Notes: a model not told the origin generated them from the sequence alone. A stretch of 64,000 nucleotides of DNA from Armatimonadota bacterium (GCA_013314775.1 JABUFB010000001.1:62001-126000); one strand, 5' to 3'; positions 54,028 through 63,857 are shown, counted from the stretch's first letter. Translations and numbers: made by a program.

Positions 54028-55737
54028 TCACACGCCCACGGGTGCGGTTTCCATCATGTCATCGAAGGTCTTGCCGGCCGGGATCATTGGGTACACGTTC
54101 TCCTCACCGGGTACTCGGAAGTCCATGATGGTCGGGCGATCCGTGATCTCCAGCGACTTCTCAAGCGTCGCGCGCACGTCTTCCTTGCGCTCCACCCTGA
54201 ACCCGACAGCGCCGTAAGCTTCAGCGAGTTTCACGAAGTCCGGGTTGCCGGTCAGGAGCGTTGCGCTGTAGCGCTTCTCATAAAACAGGTCCTGCCACTG
54301 GCGCACCATGCCCAGGCAGGAGTTGTTCAGGATTACGATCTTCACCGGCAACTTGTGGACCACCGCCGTGGCAAGCTCCTGGATGCACATCTGGATCGAA
54401 CCGTCGCCGGCGATGTCCACAACCACCTTGTCCGGATTGCCCAGTTGCGCGCCAATTGCCGCGGGGAAGCCGTAACCCATGGTCCCCAGCCCGCTGGATG
54501 TAAGGAACTGGCGCGGGCGAATGCACTTGTAGTACTGGCACGCCCACATCTGGTTCTGGCCCACCTCGGTAGTCACGATGGCCTCATTGCCCGTGACTTC
54601 GCCCAGTGTCTCCACGATGTATTGCGGGGCGATGCCGTCTTCCGGATCTGTGTTGTAGCTCAGTGGGTGGGTGCGGCGCCACTCGTCGAGGTGCGCTTCC
54701 CACTGTCCCGGCTGCCGCGGGTTGACCTGGGGCACGAGTTGTTCCAGGACCTTTTTCGCGTCGCCGTGGATGCCCACGTCGGCGCGGCGCACCTTGTTGA
54801 TTTCTGCGCGGTCCACGTCAATGTGGATAACCTTCGCTTCCGGCGCGAACTTGCTCGGGTCGCCGGTGACGCGGTCGTCAAAACGCGCGCCGATGCAGAT
54901 GATGAGCCCGGCATGCTGCAGCGCGTGGCTGGCGTACGCCATCCCGTGCATCCCTGGCATGCCCATAGACAGCGGGTCGGTCTCCGGGAAGGCGCCTTTG
55001 CCCATGGTGGTGTGCACCACGCAGATGTTGGCCTTATGGGCAAGCTCGCGTAGCAAGTCGGATGCGCCCGAGGAAATGACGCCGCCGCCGATGTACAGGA
55101 TCGGCTTCTCCGCGGCATTGATCATCTCGGCGGCCTTGCGCACGAGTTCGGGGTCGCCAGGCCCCGGCGGATCGTATCCCGGAATGGGACTGAACCCCCG
55201 GTCGTGCCAGGTGCAGGGGGCGGCACTCACGTCGAAAGGCACGTCAATGAGAACCGGGCCGGGCCTACCGCTGCGCGCGATGTAGAAGGCCTCCCGCACC
55301 ACGTCGGGCAGGTCGCAGGCGTTTTTCAGCAGGTAGTTGTGCTTAGTGATCGGCATGGTCACACCGATCGTGTCGGCTTCCTGGAAGGCGTCCTTGCCGA
55401 TAGCGTGGGTCTTCACCTGGCCGGTGATCGCCACCATCGGCACGGAATCCATGTACGCGGTGGCCAGTCCGGTCACCAGATTCATGGCTCCCGGTCCGCT
55501 GGTGGCCATGACCACTCCCACCTTGCCGGTGGAACGCGCGTAACCATCCGCAGCATGCGCGCCGCCTTGCTCATGCCTGGGAAGCACGTGGAGGATCGAG
55601 CCGTCCTGAATCTTGTGGTAGAGCTTGTCATAAATCGGGATCACGGCGCCACCCGGGAACCCGAACACCACGTTGACGTCCTCCTGTTCGAAGACTCTGA
55701 GGAGGCCGTCAGCGCCGGTGAATGTTGTCTGTGTCAT
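54028..55737 (-). CDS. ilvB: acetolactate synthase large (catalytic) subunit
   Basis: IlvB condenses two pyruvates, or pyruvate and 2-ketobutyrate, with TPP, FAD and Mg. The 569-residue protein has the N-terminal motif VVFGFPGGAVIPIYD, the catalytic Glu near RHEQGGAHAADGYAR, and the TPP motif GDGSIQMCIQEL...NN. It is full length from this ATG, which follows GAGGTG. A longer in-frame reading continues upstream without a stop and would add a second copy of the N-terminal segment (see 55738-55947). A large subunit of normal length from 55737 is the more likely product. Confidence 0.95.
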   Translation of the reverse strand: MTQTTFTGADGLLRVFEQEDVNVVFGFPGGAVIPIYDKLYHKIQDGSILHVLPRHEQGGAHAADGYARSTGKVGVVMATSGPGAMNLVTGLATAYMDSVPMVAITGQVKTHAIGKDAFQEADTIGVTMPITKHNYLLKNACDLPDVVREAFYIARSGRPGPVLIDVPFDVSAAPCTWHDRGFSPIPGYDPPGPGDPELVRKAAEMINAAEKPILYIGGGVISSGASDLLRELAHKANICVVHTTMGKGAFPETDPLSMGMPGMHGMAYASHALQHAGLIICIGARFDDRVTGDPSKFAPEAKVIHIDVDRAEINKVRRADVGIHGDAKKVLEQLVPQVNPRQPGQWEAHLDEWRRTHPLSYNTDPEDGIAPQYIVETLGEVTGNEAIVTTEVGQNQMWACQYYKCIRPRQFLTSSGLGTMGYGFPAAIGAQLGNPDKVVVDIAGDGSIQMCIQELATAVVHKLPVKIVILNNSCLGMVRQWQDLFYEKRYSATLLTGNPDFVKLAEAYGAVGFRVERKEDVRATLEKSLEITDRPTIMDFRVPGEENVYPMIPAGKTFDDMMETAPVGV

Positions 55738-55947
55738 GTCTTGCACCTCGCGTCCGTTCTGTGTGGGGCTCGCGGGGTCGGCGGACTCGCCGGGGATGCA
55801 GCGGATGCCCGCCTTCCGGGCCTTGGAGTACAAGCGGTCGTAGATCGGCATCAGCGCGGCGCCGGGGTAACCGAAGATCACGTCAACTGACTGCTCCTCG
55901 AACACCTTTAGCACGGCGTCCGCGCCGATGAAGTCTTTGTCAGGCAT
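55738..55947 (-). pseudogene. in-frame partial duplication of the ilvB 5' end
   Basis: A 70-codon segment begins with an ATG (MPDKDFIGADAVLKVFEEQ) that has its own GGGAG site. The part SVDVIFGYPGAALMPIYDRL closely matches residues of the true ilvB start (FGFPGGAVIPIYDKL). After about 45 residues the similarity ends, and unrelated codons lead in frame into the ilvB ATG. It is therefore a truncated tandem copy. If used as a start it would give a 639-residue IlvB with a doubled N terminus; otherwise it is a short untranslated or abortive leader peptide. Confidence 0.7.
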
Positions 55948-56283
55948 GGGTATCACTCCCGGTCAGCAGTGTACGGTGCTCGAACTCACACTGGTTCTGG
56001 CCGGGATACCTGTGACACCTGAATCACCTCGAGTTGGTCGGTTGGGTACGGCGCGATTGCGACGGGAAGGCGAAAGGTACTGCACGGGCCATATCTGGGC
56101 TTGCAAGAGCAAGATCGCCCGCACTTGTACAGCTTCCGCGATGTCGCGACAGTCTCGCGGGCGAACTCGATCCTGCAAGGGAGCCGCGGGGACGGGGCAA
56201 TCGGGCCCGTGTCCGTCATCGGCTTGGACAGCGAACCACCAGCCTGGATCCGCCAGGGGGGTGAGGCCGCCCTTCGCCGTCCT
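55948..56283. other. gap between ilvB segment and ilvD
   Basis: About 330 bases without a gene. No hairpin, operator or promoter could be supported here. Confidence 0.45.
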
Positions 56284-57942
56284 TTAGTCCGACATTACCG
56301 CTCCGGTGGCGGCGCTCCTGACCTGCTTTGCATACCGGGCCAGCCAGCCCTTGGCGACCTTCGGCGCGGGAGCCGTCCAGTTCGCGCGGCGCTTGGCCAT
56401 TTCCGCATCATCAATCAGCAAGTTCAGGCTCCGGGCATCGAGATCGATCTCGATTTCATCGCCCTCCTGCACGAGGGCGATGGGGCCGCCCTCGGCAGCT
56501 TCCGGCGAGACGTGGCCGATGCATGGCCCGCGGGTGCCGCCGCTGAACCGGCCATCGGTAATGAGGGCCACGGAACCCTCCTTGCCCATGCCGGTCAAGG
56601 CCGCGGTGGGATTGAGCATCTCGCGCATGCCCGGGCCCCCTTTAGGGCCCTCATACCGCACAATGCAGACAGAACCATCCGGTATCGAGTTGGCGAGAAT
56701 GGCCTCCATCGCCGCCTCTTCGCTGTCGAAACAAACCGCTTTCCCCCTGAATTGGCGCATGTTCGGCGCAACCGCGGACTGCTTCACAACCGCGCCGTCA
56801 GGGCAGAGATTGCCTCGCAAGACGGCGATACCGCCTTCGGGCCGATATACGTTGTCCAGGGGGCGAATCACATCGTCGTTGGAGATGGAAGCGGCGGCGG
56901 CGATCTCCTTCGAAGACTTGCCACTCACGGTGGGATTGTCCTCAACCCAGTCGATGAGCACCTTCATCGCGCCCTGCACGCCACCCGCCCAATGGAAGTC
57001 CTCCATCATGTACTCACCGGCGGGGCGCAACAGGGAAATCTGCGGCGTGACCTTGCTGATCTCATCGAAGGTCTCCAACGGCATGTCGAGACCTGCTTCG
57101 TGAGCGATAGCCGGGATGTGTAGACAGGTATTGGTGGAGCCCCCCAGGGCCATATCGATGCGGATGGCATTGCGCACCGACTTGTCATTGATGATCTGTC
57201 GGGCGGTGATGTTTTCCCTAACCAGGTCACACACGCGCCGCCCGCTCTCGTAGGCGATGCGCATCTTCTCGGCCTGCCCGGCCAGGGCGGTGCCGCAGCC
57301 TGGAAGGCTCATTCCCATGGCCTCGGTGACGCACGCCATGGTATTGGCGGTGTACAGACCCTGGCAGGAGCCGCACCCGGGACACGCCTGGATCTCCACC
57401 TCCGCCAATTCCTCCTCGGTCATTTTCCCTGCGCGAGCGCGACCGACGGCCTCGAAAGTGTCGCGTACGAGGGAGGTCCGGCGCTGCTTGTAGCGCCCCG
57501 AAAACATGGGTCCCGCCGTGACCACGATACACGGGATGTCCAGCCGTCCGGCGGCCATGAGCATCCCGGGGGTGATCTTGTCGCAGTTGGTCACAAGGAC
57601 GAGACCGTCGAAGGCGTGGGCTTCGGCCATGCTCTCCACGGAATCGGCGATTAGCTCGCGGGAGGGCAGCGAATAGAACATGCCCTTGTGGCCCATGGCG
57701 ATTCCGTCGCAGATGGCCGGGATACCGAAGGCCATGGGCGTTCCGCCGCCCGCAGCGATACCGAGGGCCACCCTCTGCACCAGCATTCCCATACCCACGT
57801 GGCCGGGGACGATATCGGATGTGCTGTCCGCGATGCCGATGTGCATGCCGCCCATTACCTGATCGGGGGTGAACCCGCAGGCGTAAAGAAGTGCCCGACT
57901 CGGCGCCTGGGTAAGGCCTTTGACTGCTCGATCACTGCGCAT
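56284..57942 (-). CDS. ilvD: dihydroxy-acid dehydratase
   Basis: IlvD dehydrates dihydroxyisovalerate and dihydroxymethylvalerate, the third common step of branched-chain amino acid synthesis. The 552-residue protein has the Fe-S cysteines in [11 protein letters not shown] and [18 protein letters not shown]. Other markers are [12 protein letters not shown]-like ([12 protein letters not shown]), [10 protein letters not shown] and [14 protein letters not shown]. It is the first gene of the ilv transcript, with the T-box leader in front. Confidence 0.96.
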   Translation of the reverse strand: MRSDRAVKGLTQAPSRALLYACGFTPDQVMGGMHIGIADSTSDIVPGHVGMGMLVQRVALGIAAGGGTPMAFGIPAICDGIAMGHKGMFYSLPSRELIADSVESMAEAHAFDGLVLVTNCDKITPGMLMAAGRLDIPCIVVTAGPMFSGRYKQRRTSLVRDTFEAVGRARAGKMTEEELAEVEIQACPGCGSCQGLYTANTMACVTEAMGMSLPGCGTALAGQAEKMRIAYESGRRVCDLVRENITARQIINDKSVRNAIRIDMALGGSTNTCLHIPAIAHEAGLDMPLETFDEISKVTPQISLLRPAGEYMMEDFHWAGGVQGAMKVLIDWVEDNPTVSGKSSKEIAAAASISNDDVIRPLDNVYRPEGGIAVLRGNLCPDGAVVKQSAVAPNMRQFRGKAVCFDSEEAAMEAILANSIPDGSVCIVRYEGPKGGPGMREMLNPTAALTGMGKEGSVALITDGRFSGGTRGPCIGHVSPEAAEGGPIALVQEGDEIEIDLDARSLNLLIDDAEMAKRRANWTAPAPKVAKGWLARYAKQVRSAATGAVMSD

Positions 57943-57997
57943 GGTTTCTCCCCAGCCTTCGGTGTTGAGTTAGGGCCCGGCCTTTGATGACCCGGTA

Positions 57998-58262
57998 GCC
58001 CAAAGACAAAACGCCTCTCGTCCACCAACGGGACGAGAGGCGTGAAGCTTCCCGCGTTACCACCCGAGTTCCATCCCGCTCAAAGGATGACGCTCTGACG
58101 CTGTAACGGGCGTACCCGGTTCGGCCTACTCCGCGTGATGCGTTTCAGCTTTCGGCTCAGGGGTGACTTTCCGCAGGTGCAACCGCCGACACTTTCACCT
58201 GGTCGCCGGCTCTCTCAAGGTCGCACGGATCCGCGTACTCTTCCCCGTCATCACCTTATATA
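57998..58262 (-). promoter_or_regulatory. T-box leader of the ilv operon
   Basis: Read on the minus strand, a T-box motif occurs at 58053-58065 (GGGTGGTAACGCG), followed by a perfect 13-bp terminator stem at 58011-58023 / 58031-58043 (ACGCCTCTCGTCC / GGACGAGAGGCGT) and a TTTTGTC tail. Stem I is recognisable: GGTGATGAC near 58255, the AGTA loop-E sequence, the AG-bulge and distal-loop style GAGAGAGCCGGCGACC, and GAAAGTCACCCCTGAGCC at its base. T-boxes sense uncharged tRNA; here control of branched-chain synthesis is expected. The specifier codon is not certain; CTG (Leu) at 58174-58176 is one candidate. Confidence 0.88.
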
Positions 58263-58279
58263 GTCGTCACGTGCATGAC

Positions 58280-58308
58280 AGTATATAGCGGGGCAGGACG
58301 TCGGTCAA
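58280..58308 (-). promoter_or_regulatory. promoter of the ilv operon
   Basis: On the minus strand TTGACC (58308-58303), a 17-base spacer and TATACT (58285-58280) sit immediately upstream of the T-box leader. Confidence 0.75.
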
Positions 58309-58673
58309 GATGCGGTCTTCTAACATTTGAGACCGGCTACCTTTCAGTCTTGCGGGAATCTGCGCTTGGTCTCATCGCTGTCTCGTGCGTCTCCAGTCCC
58401 ACCGAGATCACGTGCTCTTTGTGTCTGGTGTGAGCTCCGGTGTCCTGAAGCGTGTTGGAGTCTCGCTTGTGGGTCCTTTGTCTCACAGCCCGCGAAGCGG
58501 GCGACAGCCTATAGCCACGGGTGGAGTGGAGCGAATCAGAATGAAACCCGTGGACTCTGCTGTGAGGCGAGGACTTGGGGCGAAGAGCTCGCTGAACGTG
58601 AGTTCAACCTCAGCCGGTATGCATCCCACAGAACTGATGCTGCCGCCGCCCACCTTTCGGAAACTTGGTTTGC
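58309..58673. other. intergenic region between the ilv promoter and the ftsZ promoter
   Basis: No gene was found in about 365 bases. It contains the dispersed hairpin repeat, copy B (58482-58566). The rest has no recognisable structure. Confidence 0.5.
58482..58566. repeat. dispersed hairpin repeat, copy B (cloverleaf-like)
   Basis: An outer stem CTCACA / TGTGAG closes two inner hairpins: GCCCGC-GAA-GCGGGC (58488-58502) and, after GACAGCCTATAGCC, CCACGGGT / ACCCGTGG (58515-58553). The left part matches copy A at 821-841, and TATAGCC before a stem is also shared. The 85-base unit looks like a folded mobile or structural repeat. Confidence 0.65.
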
Positions 58674-58703
58674 TTGACACTCTGCGAAAACGCGGGCTAT
58701 AAT
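58674..58703 (+). promoter_or_regulatory. promoter of ftsZ
   Basis: TTGACA (58674-58679), an 18-base spacer and TATAAT (58698-58703): both hexamers are perfect consensus, about 60 bases before the ATG. Confidence 0.88.
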
Positions 58704-58765
58704 TCCATACTATCCTGAAATACGTGTTCCAACCCTGCTCTGCTCCCAGGGAGGGGCCTTTTTAC

Positions 58766-59953
58766 ATGCTCAGCGCAAATGTCGAGGAGTACGCGAAGAT
58801 CCGCGTTGTCGGTGTCGGCGGTGGCGGCTCCAATGCAGTCGACCGGATGATCGAAGCGGGGCTCATGGGCGTCGAGTACATCGCCATGAACACCGACAAG
58901 CAAGTTCTCGACATGTCTGCGGCAGACAAGAAGCTGCAGATCGGCGAGAACCTGACCCGCGGGCTGGGCACTGGGGGCAACCCCGACCTCGGCAGGCAGG
59001 CGGGCGAGGAAAGCCGCCAGGACATCATGATGGCCCTGGACGGGGCCGACATGGTCTTCATCACCTGCGGCATGGGTGGCGGAACCGGCACCGGCGCTAG
59101 CCCGGTCGTCGCCGAGATATCCCGGGAGATGGGCGCCCTCACTGTGGGGGTCGTGACCAAGCCTTTCGCCGTCGAGGGTAAGCGTCGCGCCCAGCTTGCG
59201 GCCGAGGGCATTGCGAACCTCAAGAAGCACGTGGACACGCTCATCATCATCCCCAATGATCGCCTCCTGGAGATGAGCAGCCGCGAACTGTCCTTGCGGG
59301 AGGCCTTCCAGATGGCCGACCAGGTGCTCCAGCAGGGCGTGCGGGGGATTTCAGAGGTCATCGTGGTCCCCGGTCTCATCAACCTCGACTTCAACGATGT
59401 CCGCGCCGTCATGCTCAATGCGGGTACCGCCATGATGGGCATTGGGCAGTCCCAGGGCGAGAAGCGCGCTGTTGACGCCGCGCAGGCCGCCATTGACAGC
59501 CCCCTCCTGGAGACGAGCATCAAGGGCGCCCGTTCGGTGCTCCTCAACGTTACTGGCGGGCCTGACCTTTCCCTCAGCGAAGTTCAGGAAGCCGCCAAGA
59601 TCGTGCAGGAAGCCGCGGGTGGAGAAATGGGTGACGTGGACCTCACCCTGGGAGCCGTCATCGACGACGGCCTGCAGAACGAGATCCGCATCACCGTGGT
59701 CGCCACCGGGTTCGACGAATCACGGCCGGCGCAGTCCACGGAGAAGCCCCGCGGAGCCGAACGCGAGGAAGAGCCCGCTGAACCGGCTCGCGAGCAGCGC
59801 CAGCCCTCCGCACGCAGGCCTGTGGAAGAGGAAGAGGCCAGGAAGCGCGAGGAGAGCCGCGACCGTCGCCGGGCCGCTTTCTCCGATGACATGCCGACCT
59901 ATGATGAGGACGACCTGGACATTCCAGCCTTCCTTCGCCGCAAGTCCAACTGA
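58766..59953 (+). CDS. ftsZ: cell division protein FtsZ
   Basis: FtsZ is the tubulin-like GTPase that forms the division ring. The 395-residue protein has the GTP signature GGGTGTG (104-110), N-terminal [15 protein letters not shown] and the T7 loop region [12 protein letters not shown] charged linker (about 325-380) rich in Glu and Arg follows. The conserved C-terminal peptide ([10 protein letters not shown]) binds FtsA/ZipA-type partners. The ATG is preceded by AGGGAGGGG. No ftsA, ftsQ or mur genes are next to it, so it lies outside the usual division cluster. An earlier GTG reading only adds leader sequence. Confidence 0.97.
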   Translation: MLSANVEEYAKIRVVGVGGGGSNAVDRMIEAGLMGVEYIAMNTDKQVLDMSAADKKLQIGENLTRGLGTGGNPDLGRQAGEESRQDIMMALDGADMVFITCGMGGGTGTGASPVVAEISREMGALTVGVVTKPFAVEGKRRAQLAAEGIANLKKHVDTLIIIPNDRLLEMSSRELSLREAFQMADQVLQQGVRGISEVIVVPGLINLDFNDVRAVMLNAGTAMMGIGQSQGEKRAVDAAQAAIDSPLLETSIKGARSVLLNVTGGPDLSLSEVQEAAKIVQEAAGGEMGDVDLTLGAVIDDGLQNEIRITVVATGFDESRPAQSTEKPRGAEREEEPAEPAREQRQPSARRPVEEEEARKREESRDRRRAAFSDDMPTYDEDDLDIPAFLRRKSN

Positions 59954-59977
59954 TTGCCCCACCCCGCAGAACACCCA

Positions 59978-60009
59978 CGGGCCGCCGGATGCTTCCGGCG
60001 GCCCGTTTC
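59978..60009. terminator. terminator after ftsZ
   Basis: A perfect 12-bp stem (CGGGCCGCCGGA / TCCGGCGGCCCG) with a TGCT loop and GTTTC tail lies between the convergent ends of ftsZ and the next gene. Confidence 0.8.
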
Positions 60010-60034
60010 GGTGCTCCGATGCTGCCAGGTAGGC

Positions 60035-61621
60035 TTAGCCCAGGATCTTGTCGACCTCGTCGCGGTCCACATCCATGACATACTTCACCCCGGTAAGCTC
60101 CGCGGCTTCGCGGGTCAGCGCGAACACATCGTCCCGGGTGAGGTGCTCAAGCCCGAACTTCCGGGCGCCGCACATGAGCTGGCGCAGGCCCTGGGCCAGG
60201 CGCATGTAGTAGTGGTACACGCCAATGCCGCCGGCCGGCAGCTCTTCCATCCGCGGACCAAGTCTGCTCTTCAGTTCATGGAACCACACGAAGATGCTGT
60301 TGAGCTTGTCGCCGTATGCCGAATGGATCTTGTCCAGGTCTCCGCTCTTGACGCGACTGGCGATGTTCTTGGCCACGTGCGCGGCGCAGATGGGCGCGCG
60401 TGCCATGCCAACCGCCTTCACATACGGTGCGCCCAGGGCGAATGCCTTGAAGATCTGGTCCTCGAAGGCGATGCCGCCGGCAATCACCAGGTCGGGCACG
60501 TACTCGCCCCGTGACGCCAGCCTGTCCATGTACTCCCGGGTCAGAGTCAGCATCTCGATGGGCGGAACGCCCCATTCGTTCATCATGCGCCACGGGCTCA
60601 TGCCTGTGCCGCCACCCGCGGCATCTACGGTGAGAACGTCGATCTTCGCCAGAGATGCGTACTTGACGGCACGCGCAAGGTCCGCCGGCCGGTACGCGCC
60701 GGTCTTCAGGAACACGTACTTCGCGCCCAGGTCCCGCAGTTCCTGAACCCGCTGCATGAACCCCTCTTCGGTGACCATGCCGATGCGCGAGTGGCGCTCG
60801 AACTCCTTGATCGCACCGCGTTCGTATGCTTCCTGCACATGGGGGTCGTCCGGGTCCGGCAGGACGATGTACCCGCGGCCCTTGAGGCGCTGCGCCTTGG
60901 CCAGCTTGTCGATCTTGACCTCGCCACCGATGTCTTTTGCGCCCTGGCCCCACTTCAGCTCGGCAATGGTGACGCCAAGCTCCTGGATTCCGTACTTCAT
61001 GATGCCCAGGCGGCTGTCCTCGACGTTCTCCTGCAGCACGATGCCGCCACGGCCGTTCTCCTGCCAGTCCCGGAAGGTGCGCACGCGGTGGCGCATGTCC
61101 GGGGACTGCAGCACCTGGGGAATTGGATCTCGAGAGAACTCAGCCTCGTCGTCCATCCCACAGACATTCTCGCCGATGGTCAAGAGTGTGCCGGTGAGCG
61201 CTGCGCCGGCCGCCAGGCCGCTCCAGTTCTTGCCGGCGATGTCGGTGCTGCCAAGTCCGGGGATGACGAAGGGCAGGTCCAGCTTGATGCCTCCGTCGTG
61301 GCCAAGGGAGATGGTGAGGTCGACGGCCGGGAAGATTGCCTTGTCACTGTCGGCTTCCACACCCACGGCACCCACGGCGGTCCCGCTGATGTTGAAATCC
61401 GCGTAGCTGATCGGGTACTCCTTTTCGGCTCCGGCGGTCACATCGCCAAAGGGCTGTGGGTAGATGGCCTCCGCGCCACGGTATGCGGATCGGCCAACCT
61501 CGCAATATCCCGGGCAGCCGTCGAGGCAGGTGGCGCACATCCCGCTGAGGCGCGAGTACGAGTTGCGCGTGCGGAGGTGAGTTTCTGTAGCGCCACTGGC
61601 ATTGGGTACGGACAACGGCAT
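60035..61621 (-). CDS. FMN-binding glutamate-synthase-like protein
   Basis: The 528-residue protein contains the FMN-binding domain of glutamate synthase large subunits (GltS-type TIM barrel), for example VDAAGGGTGMSPW, VIAGGIAFEDQ and VKAVGMARAPICAAH. Near its N terminus C29, C32, C36 and C40 (MCATCLDGCPGYC) form a likely Fe-S ligand set. There is no glutaminase domain, so it resembles archaeal-type GltB or a related FMN oxidoreductase whose amide donor is a partner. The start is the ATG of MPLSVPN with GGAGGG upstream; the longer reading to 61726 starts inside the leader. A CCCCGA-GATG-TCGGGG hairpin lies at 61653-61668 in its leader. Confidence 0.8.
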   Translation of the reverse strand: MPLSVPNASGATETHLRTRNSYSRLSGMCATCLDGCPGYCEVGRSAYRGAEAIYPQPFGDVTAGAEKEYPISYADFNISGTAVGAVGVEADSDKAIFPAVDLTISLGHDGGIKLDLPFVIPGLGSTDIAGKNWSGLAAGAALTGTLLTIGENVCGMDDEAEFSRDPIPQVLQSPDMRHRVRTFRDWQENGRGGIVLQENVEDSRLGIMKYGIQELGVTIAELKWGQGAKDIGGEVKIDKLAKAQRLKGRGYIVLPDPDDPHVQEAYERGAIKEFERHSRIGMVTEEGFMQRVQELRDLGAKYVFLKTGAYRPADLARAVKYASLAKIDVLTVDAAGGGTGMSPWRMMNEWGVPPIEMLTLTREYMDRLASRGEYVPDLVIAGGIAFEDQIFKAFALGAPYVKAVGMARAPICAAHVAKNIASRVKSGDLDKIHSAYGDKLNSIFVWFHELKSRLGPRMEELPAGGIGVYHYYMRLAQGLRQLMCGARKFGLEHLTRDDVFALTREAAELTGVKYVMDVDRDEVDKILG

Positions 61622-61795
61622 GGTGAATCCCTCCATGGTCGATATGTCGAGTCCCCGAGATGTCGGGGGTGCTCGCTCCAAACTCCCGCTATCTTGCAAC
61701 GTAAAGATTTCAAACTTGCGCGTCAACGAGTCCGGGCGTCCGCTGCACCCGGAATCCCCTGTTATTGTGGCCTGCGGGGGTTCTATAGGGCTCTA

Positions 61796-61824
61796 TTGCC
61801 GGATTCCGACGATGTCGTTATACT
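61796..61824 (+). promoter_or_regulatory. promoter of the PadR gene
   Basis: TTGCCG (61796-61801), a 17-base spacer and TATACT (61819-61824) lie about 30 bases before the ATG. Confidence 0.55.
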
Positions 61825-61856
61825 ATGAATGTCGATAGCCCTCAAAGGTGATCATC

Positions 61857-62267
61857 ATGCAAAAATCCCCACGTCACGCTGCCGCCGAACCGCTCATGCC
61901 CCCCGCCGCACGCAAGCAATCGCGGCTCCTGGAGCCGGCGATACTTCTTCTCCTCCTGGAGACCGACGGCGTCTACGGCTACGAAATGCCCGAGCAGATC
62001 GCCCAGGTGGGACTCACGGAAGCTCAAATCGATGCCTCCGCCGTCTATCGATCCCTGCGCTGGCTCGAAAGTCACGAGCAGGTGCGGTCTACCTGGGACA
62101 CCACTGGCGACGGCCATCCGCGTCGCAGGTACTACATCACCGAGCTAGGAGTGAAAGCCCTCAGCCTCTGGGCCGATGTGCTCCGCCGCAGGCAGGAGGC
62201 GCTGAGTCGCTACATGGTCAGGTACCGGGAAGGGGTGGCGCGCTATCGCAAGCGGCGGGACATCTGA
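61857..62267 (+). CDS. PadR-family transcriptional regulator
   Basis: The 136-residue protein has the PadR winged-helix domain: LEPAILLLLLETDGVYGYEM, DASAVYRSLRWLESHEQV and RRRYYITELGVKAL. A C-terminal helix pair for dimerisation follows, as usual in PadR proteins of the short type. They repress detoxification, efflux or metabolic genes and often themselves. The start is the ATG after AAAGGTGATC. It is divergent from the glutamate-synthase-like gene; either that gene or an unlinked one may be its target. Confidence 0.9.
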   Translation: MQKSPRHAAAEPLMPPAARKQSRLLEPAILLLLLETDGVYGYEMPEQIAQVGLTEAQIDASAVYRSLRWLESHEQVRSTWDTTGDGHPRRRYYITELGVKALSLWADVLRRRQEALSRYMVRYREGVARYRKRRDI

Positions 62268-62282
62268 CAGGGGACACAGAAA

Positions 62283-62310
62283 GGGGCCGCCTCCTGATTG
62301 AAGCGGCCCC
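62283..62310 (-). terminator. terminator of tpiA
   Basis: An 8-bp stem (GGGGCCGC / GCGGCCCC) with a 12-base loop; on the minus strand it is followed by TTTCTGT. It lies between the PadR and tpiA ends. Confidence 0.65.
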
Positions 62311-62335
62311 AGGGGAGCATTCTGGCCGTTTGGGG

Positions 62336-63166
62336 CTACTGACCGCAGCAGCAGCAACCGCCCTTGGGCTTGCAGGCCTCGATGAGCGCTACGAAACTGT
62401 CGGCCTTGAGCGACGCGCCGCCAACGAGGCCTCCGTCGATGTTTGGCTTGGCCATGAGGCCCTCGACGTTGTCCGGCTTCACGCTGCCGCCGTAGAGAAT
62501 GCGCACGGCCTCGGCTACTTCCGCACCACCGATCTCGGCCACCACAGAGCGGATTACCCCGCAGACGCGGTCTGCTTCATCGGCGTCGCAGACCTCGCCG
62601 GTCCCAATGGCCCAGACCGGTTCGTAGGCGATCACCACGTTGCGGGCATTGCAGCCGCACATGCCCTCGAACATCGCCCGGACTTGTGCGGACACGATCT
62701 CGTCCGTCTTGCCGGCCTCGCGCTCGGACAGAAGCTCGCCGCAGCAGGCGATGGGCCTGATGCCGGCCTCAAGGGCCTTGGCGATCTTCCGGTTCACGCT
62801 TGCATCGGTGTCCCCGAAGACCTTCTGGAGCTCCTCGGTGAAACCCTCTTCAGCCACACCGAAGCGGCCACGGCGCTCAGAATGCCCGATGATGACCCAC
62901 TTCGCGCCGGTGGACTTGATCATATCTGCGGAGATCTCGCCGGTGTACGCGCCGCTGTCCATCCAGAACATGTTCTGGGCGCCAACTTCGATGGCCGAAC
63001 CCTTCACGCAGTCGACCACGGTGGTCAATGCGGTTGCCGGCGGGCACAGGATGACTTCCACCCCGGAAATGTTGCCCGCCTGTTCCTTGACCGCGCAGGC
63101 CAGCGCACAGGCCTCCTCATTGTTCATGTTCATCTTCCAGTTCCCCGCCATGATGGGCGTTCGCAT
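62336..63166 (-). CDS. tpiA: triosephosphate isomerase with Cys-rich tail
   Basis: TpiA interconverts glyceraldehyde-3-phosphate and dihydroxyacetone phosphate. The 276-residue protein has K11 (GNWKMN), the catalytic His in IIGHSERR, Glu in YEPVWAIGTG and LYGGSVKP. A normal TIM is about 250 residues. Here an extra C-terminal tail of about 10-15 residues ends in KPKGG-CCCC-GQ with four successive Cys (271-274). The tail is encoded by four TGC codons in a row. The fourth prepilin gene and the probable pgk lie upstream on the same strand. Confidence 0.94.
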   Translation of the reverse strand: MRTPIMAGNWKMNMNNEEACALACAVKEQAGNISGVEVILCPPATALTTVVDCVKGSAIEVGAQNMFWMDSGAYTGEISADMIKSTGAKWVIIGHSERRGRFGVAEEGFTEELQKVFGDTDASVNRKIAKALEAGIRPIACCGELLSEREAGKTDEIVSAQVRAMFEGMCGCNARNVVIAYEPVWAIGTGEVCDADEADRVCGVIRSVVAEIGGAEVAEAVRILYGGSVKPDNVEGLMAKPNIDGGLVGGASLKADSFVALIEACKPKGGCCCCGQ

Positions 63167-63251
63167 GCTGCTGCTCCTCTCTGTATTTCCTCGGTTTTCG
63201 CAGACAAGGCCGCTTTCGTCCCGCTCTCATTCAGGGGGGCGAAGCGCCCTG

Positions 63252-63857
63252 CTACGGCTTGTTCACAAGCCAGTAGTAAAGGTTGTTCTCATGGGCCGTG
63301 GACAGCTTCATCCACTTCGCATGACCGTCCATGTAGACGAAGTTCGCGCCTTCATTGTGGTGCGCGGCGACTCGTCCCGCGCCCAGGTCGAAGGGCGGCG
63401 GGTTTACGAACTGGTCTGAGGGCTCGATGACCCAGTCGCCCTCATTGTTCTCGCCGATCCCGAAAGTCTGCGCAGGCTCCTCAATCTGCGCCAGCGTCAC
63501 GAAAGCCTGGGCCTCGCCTATATACGCATTGATTCCGTAGCAACCGTTGCCCGATGGCGGGACTCCCAGGCGTCGCGAGGGACAGTCGTAAATCTGGTAG
63601 TTCTTCACATACGGCAGCAGCCGCTCGCGCCACGTACCGTTCCACCAGTTGATCCCGCTGTACGCGACAGGTGTGCACTCATCGTAATCCTGCGCGTACA
63701 TGAGCATCCCCAGGCCAAGCTGCTTCAGGTTGCTCAGACACGAGGTCTGTCTTGCCTTCTCCCGGGCTCGCGCGAACACGGGAAAAAGGATCGCCGCCAG
63801 AATGGCGATGATAGCGATCACGACCAGTAGTTCGATGAGCGTGAATCCTCGACGCAT
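63252..63857 (-). CDS. type IV prepilin-like (DUF1559-type) protein
   Basis: The 201-residue protein begins [11 protein letters not shown] with the helix [20 protein letters not shown], followed by [27 protein letters not shown] and [13 protein letters not shown] near the end. The leader is very short. It lies between the probable pgk and tpiA on the minus strand. It is the fourth paralogue in the window. Confidence 0.88.
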   Translation of the reverse strand: MRRGFTLIELLVVIAIIAILAAILFPVFARAREKARQTSCLSNLKQLGLGMLMYAQDYDECTPVAYSGINWWNGTWRERLLPYVKNYQIYDCPSRRLGVPPSGNGCYGINAYIGEAQAFVTLAQIEEPAQTFGIGENNEGDWVIEPSDQFVNPPPFDLGAGRVAAHHNEGANFVYMDGHAKWMKLSTAHENNLYYWLVNKP

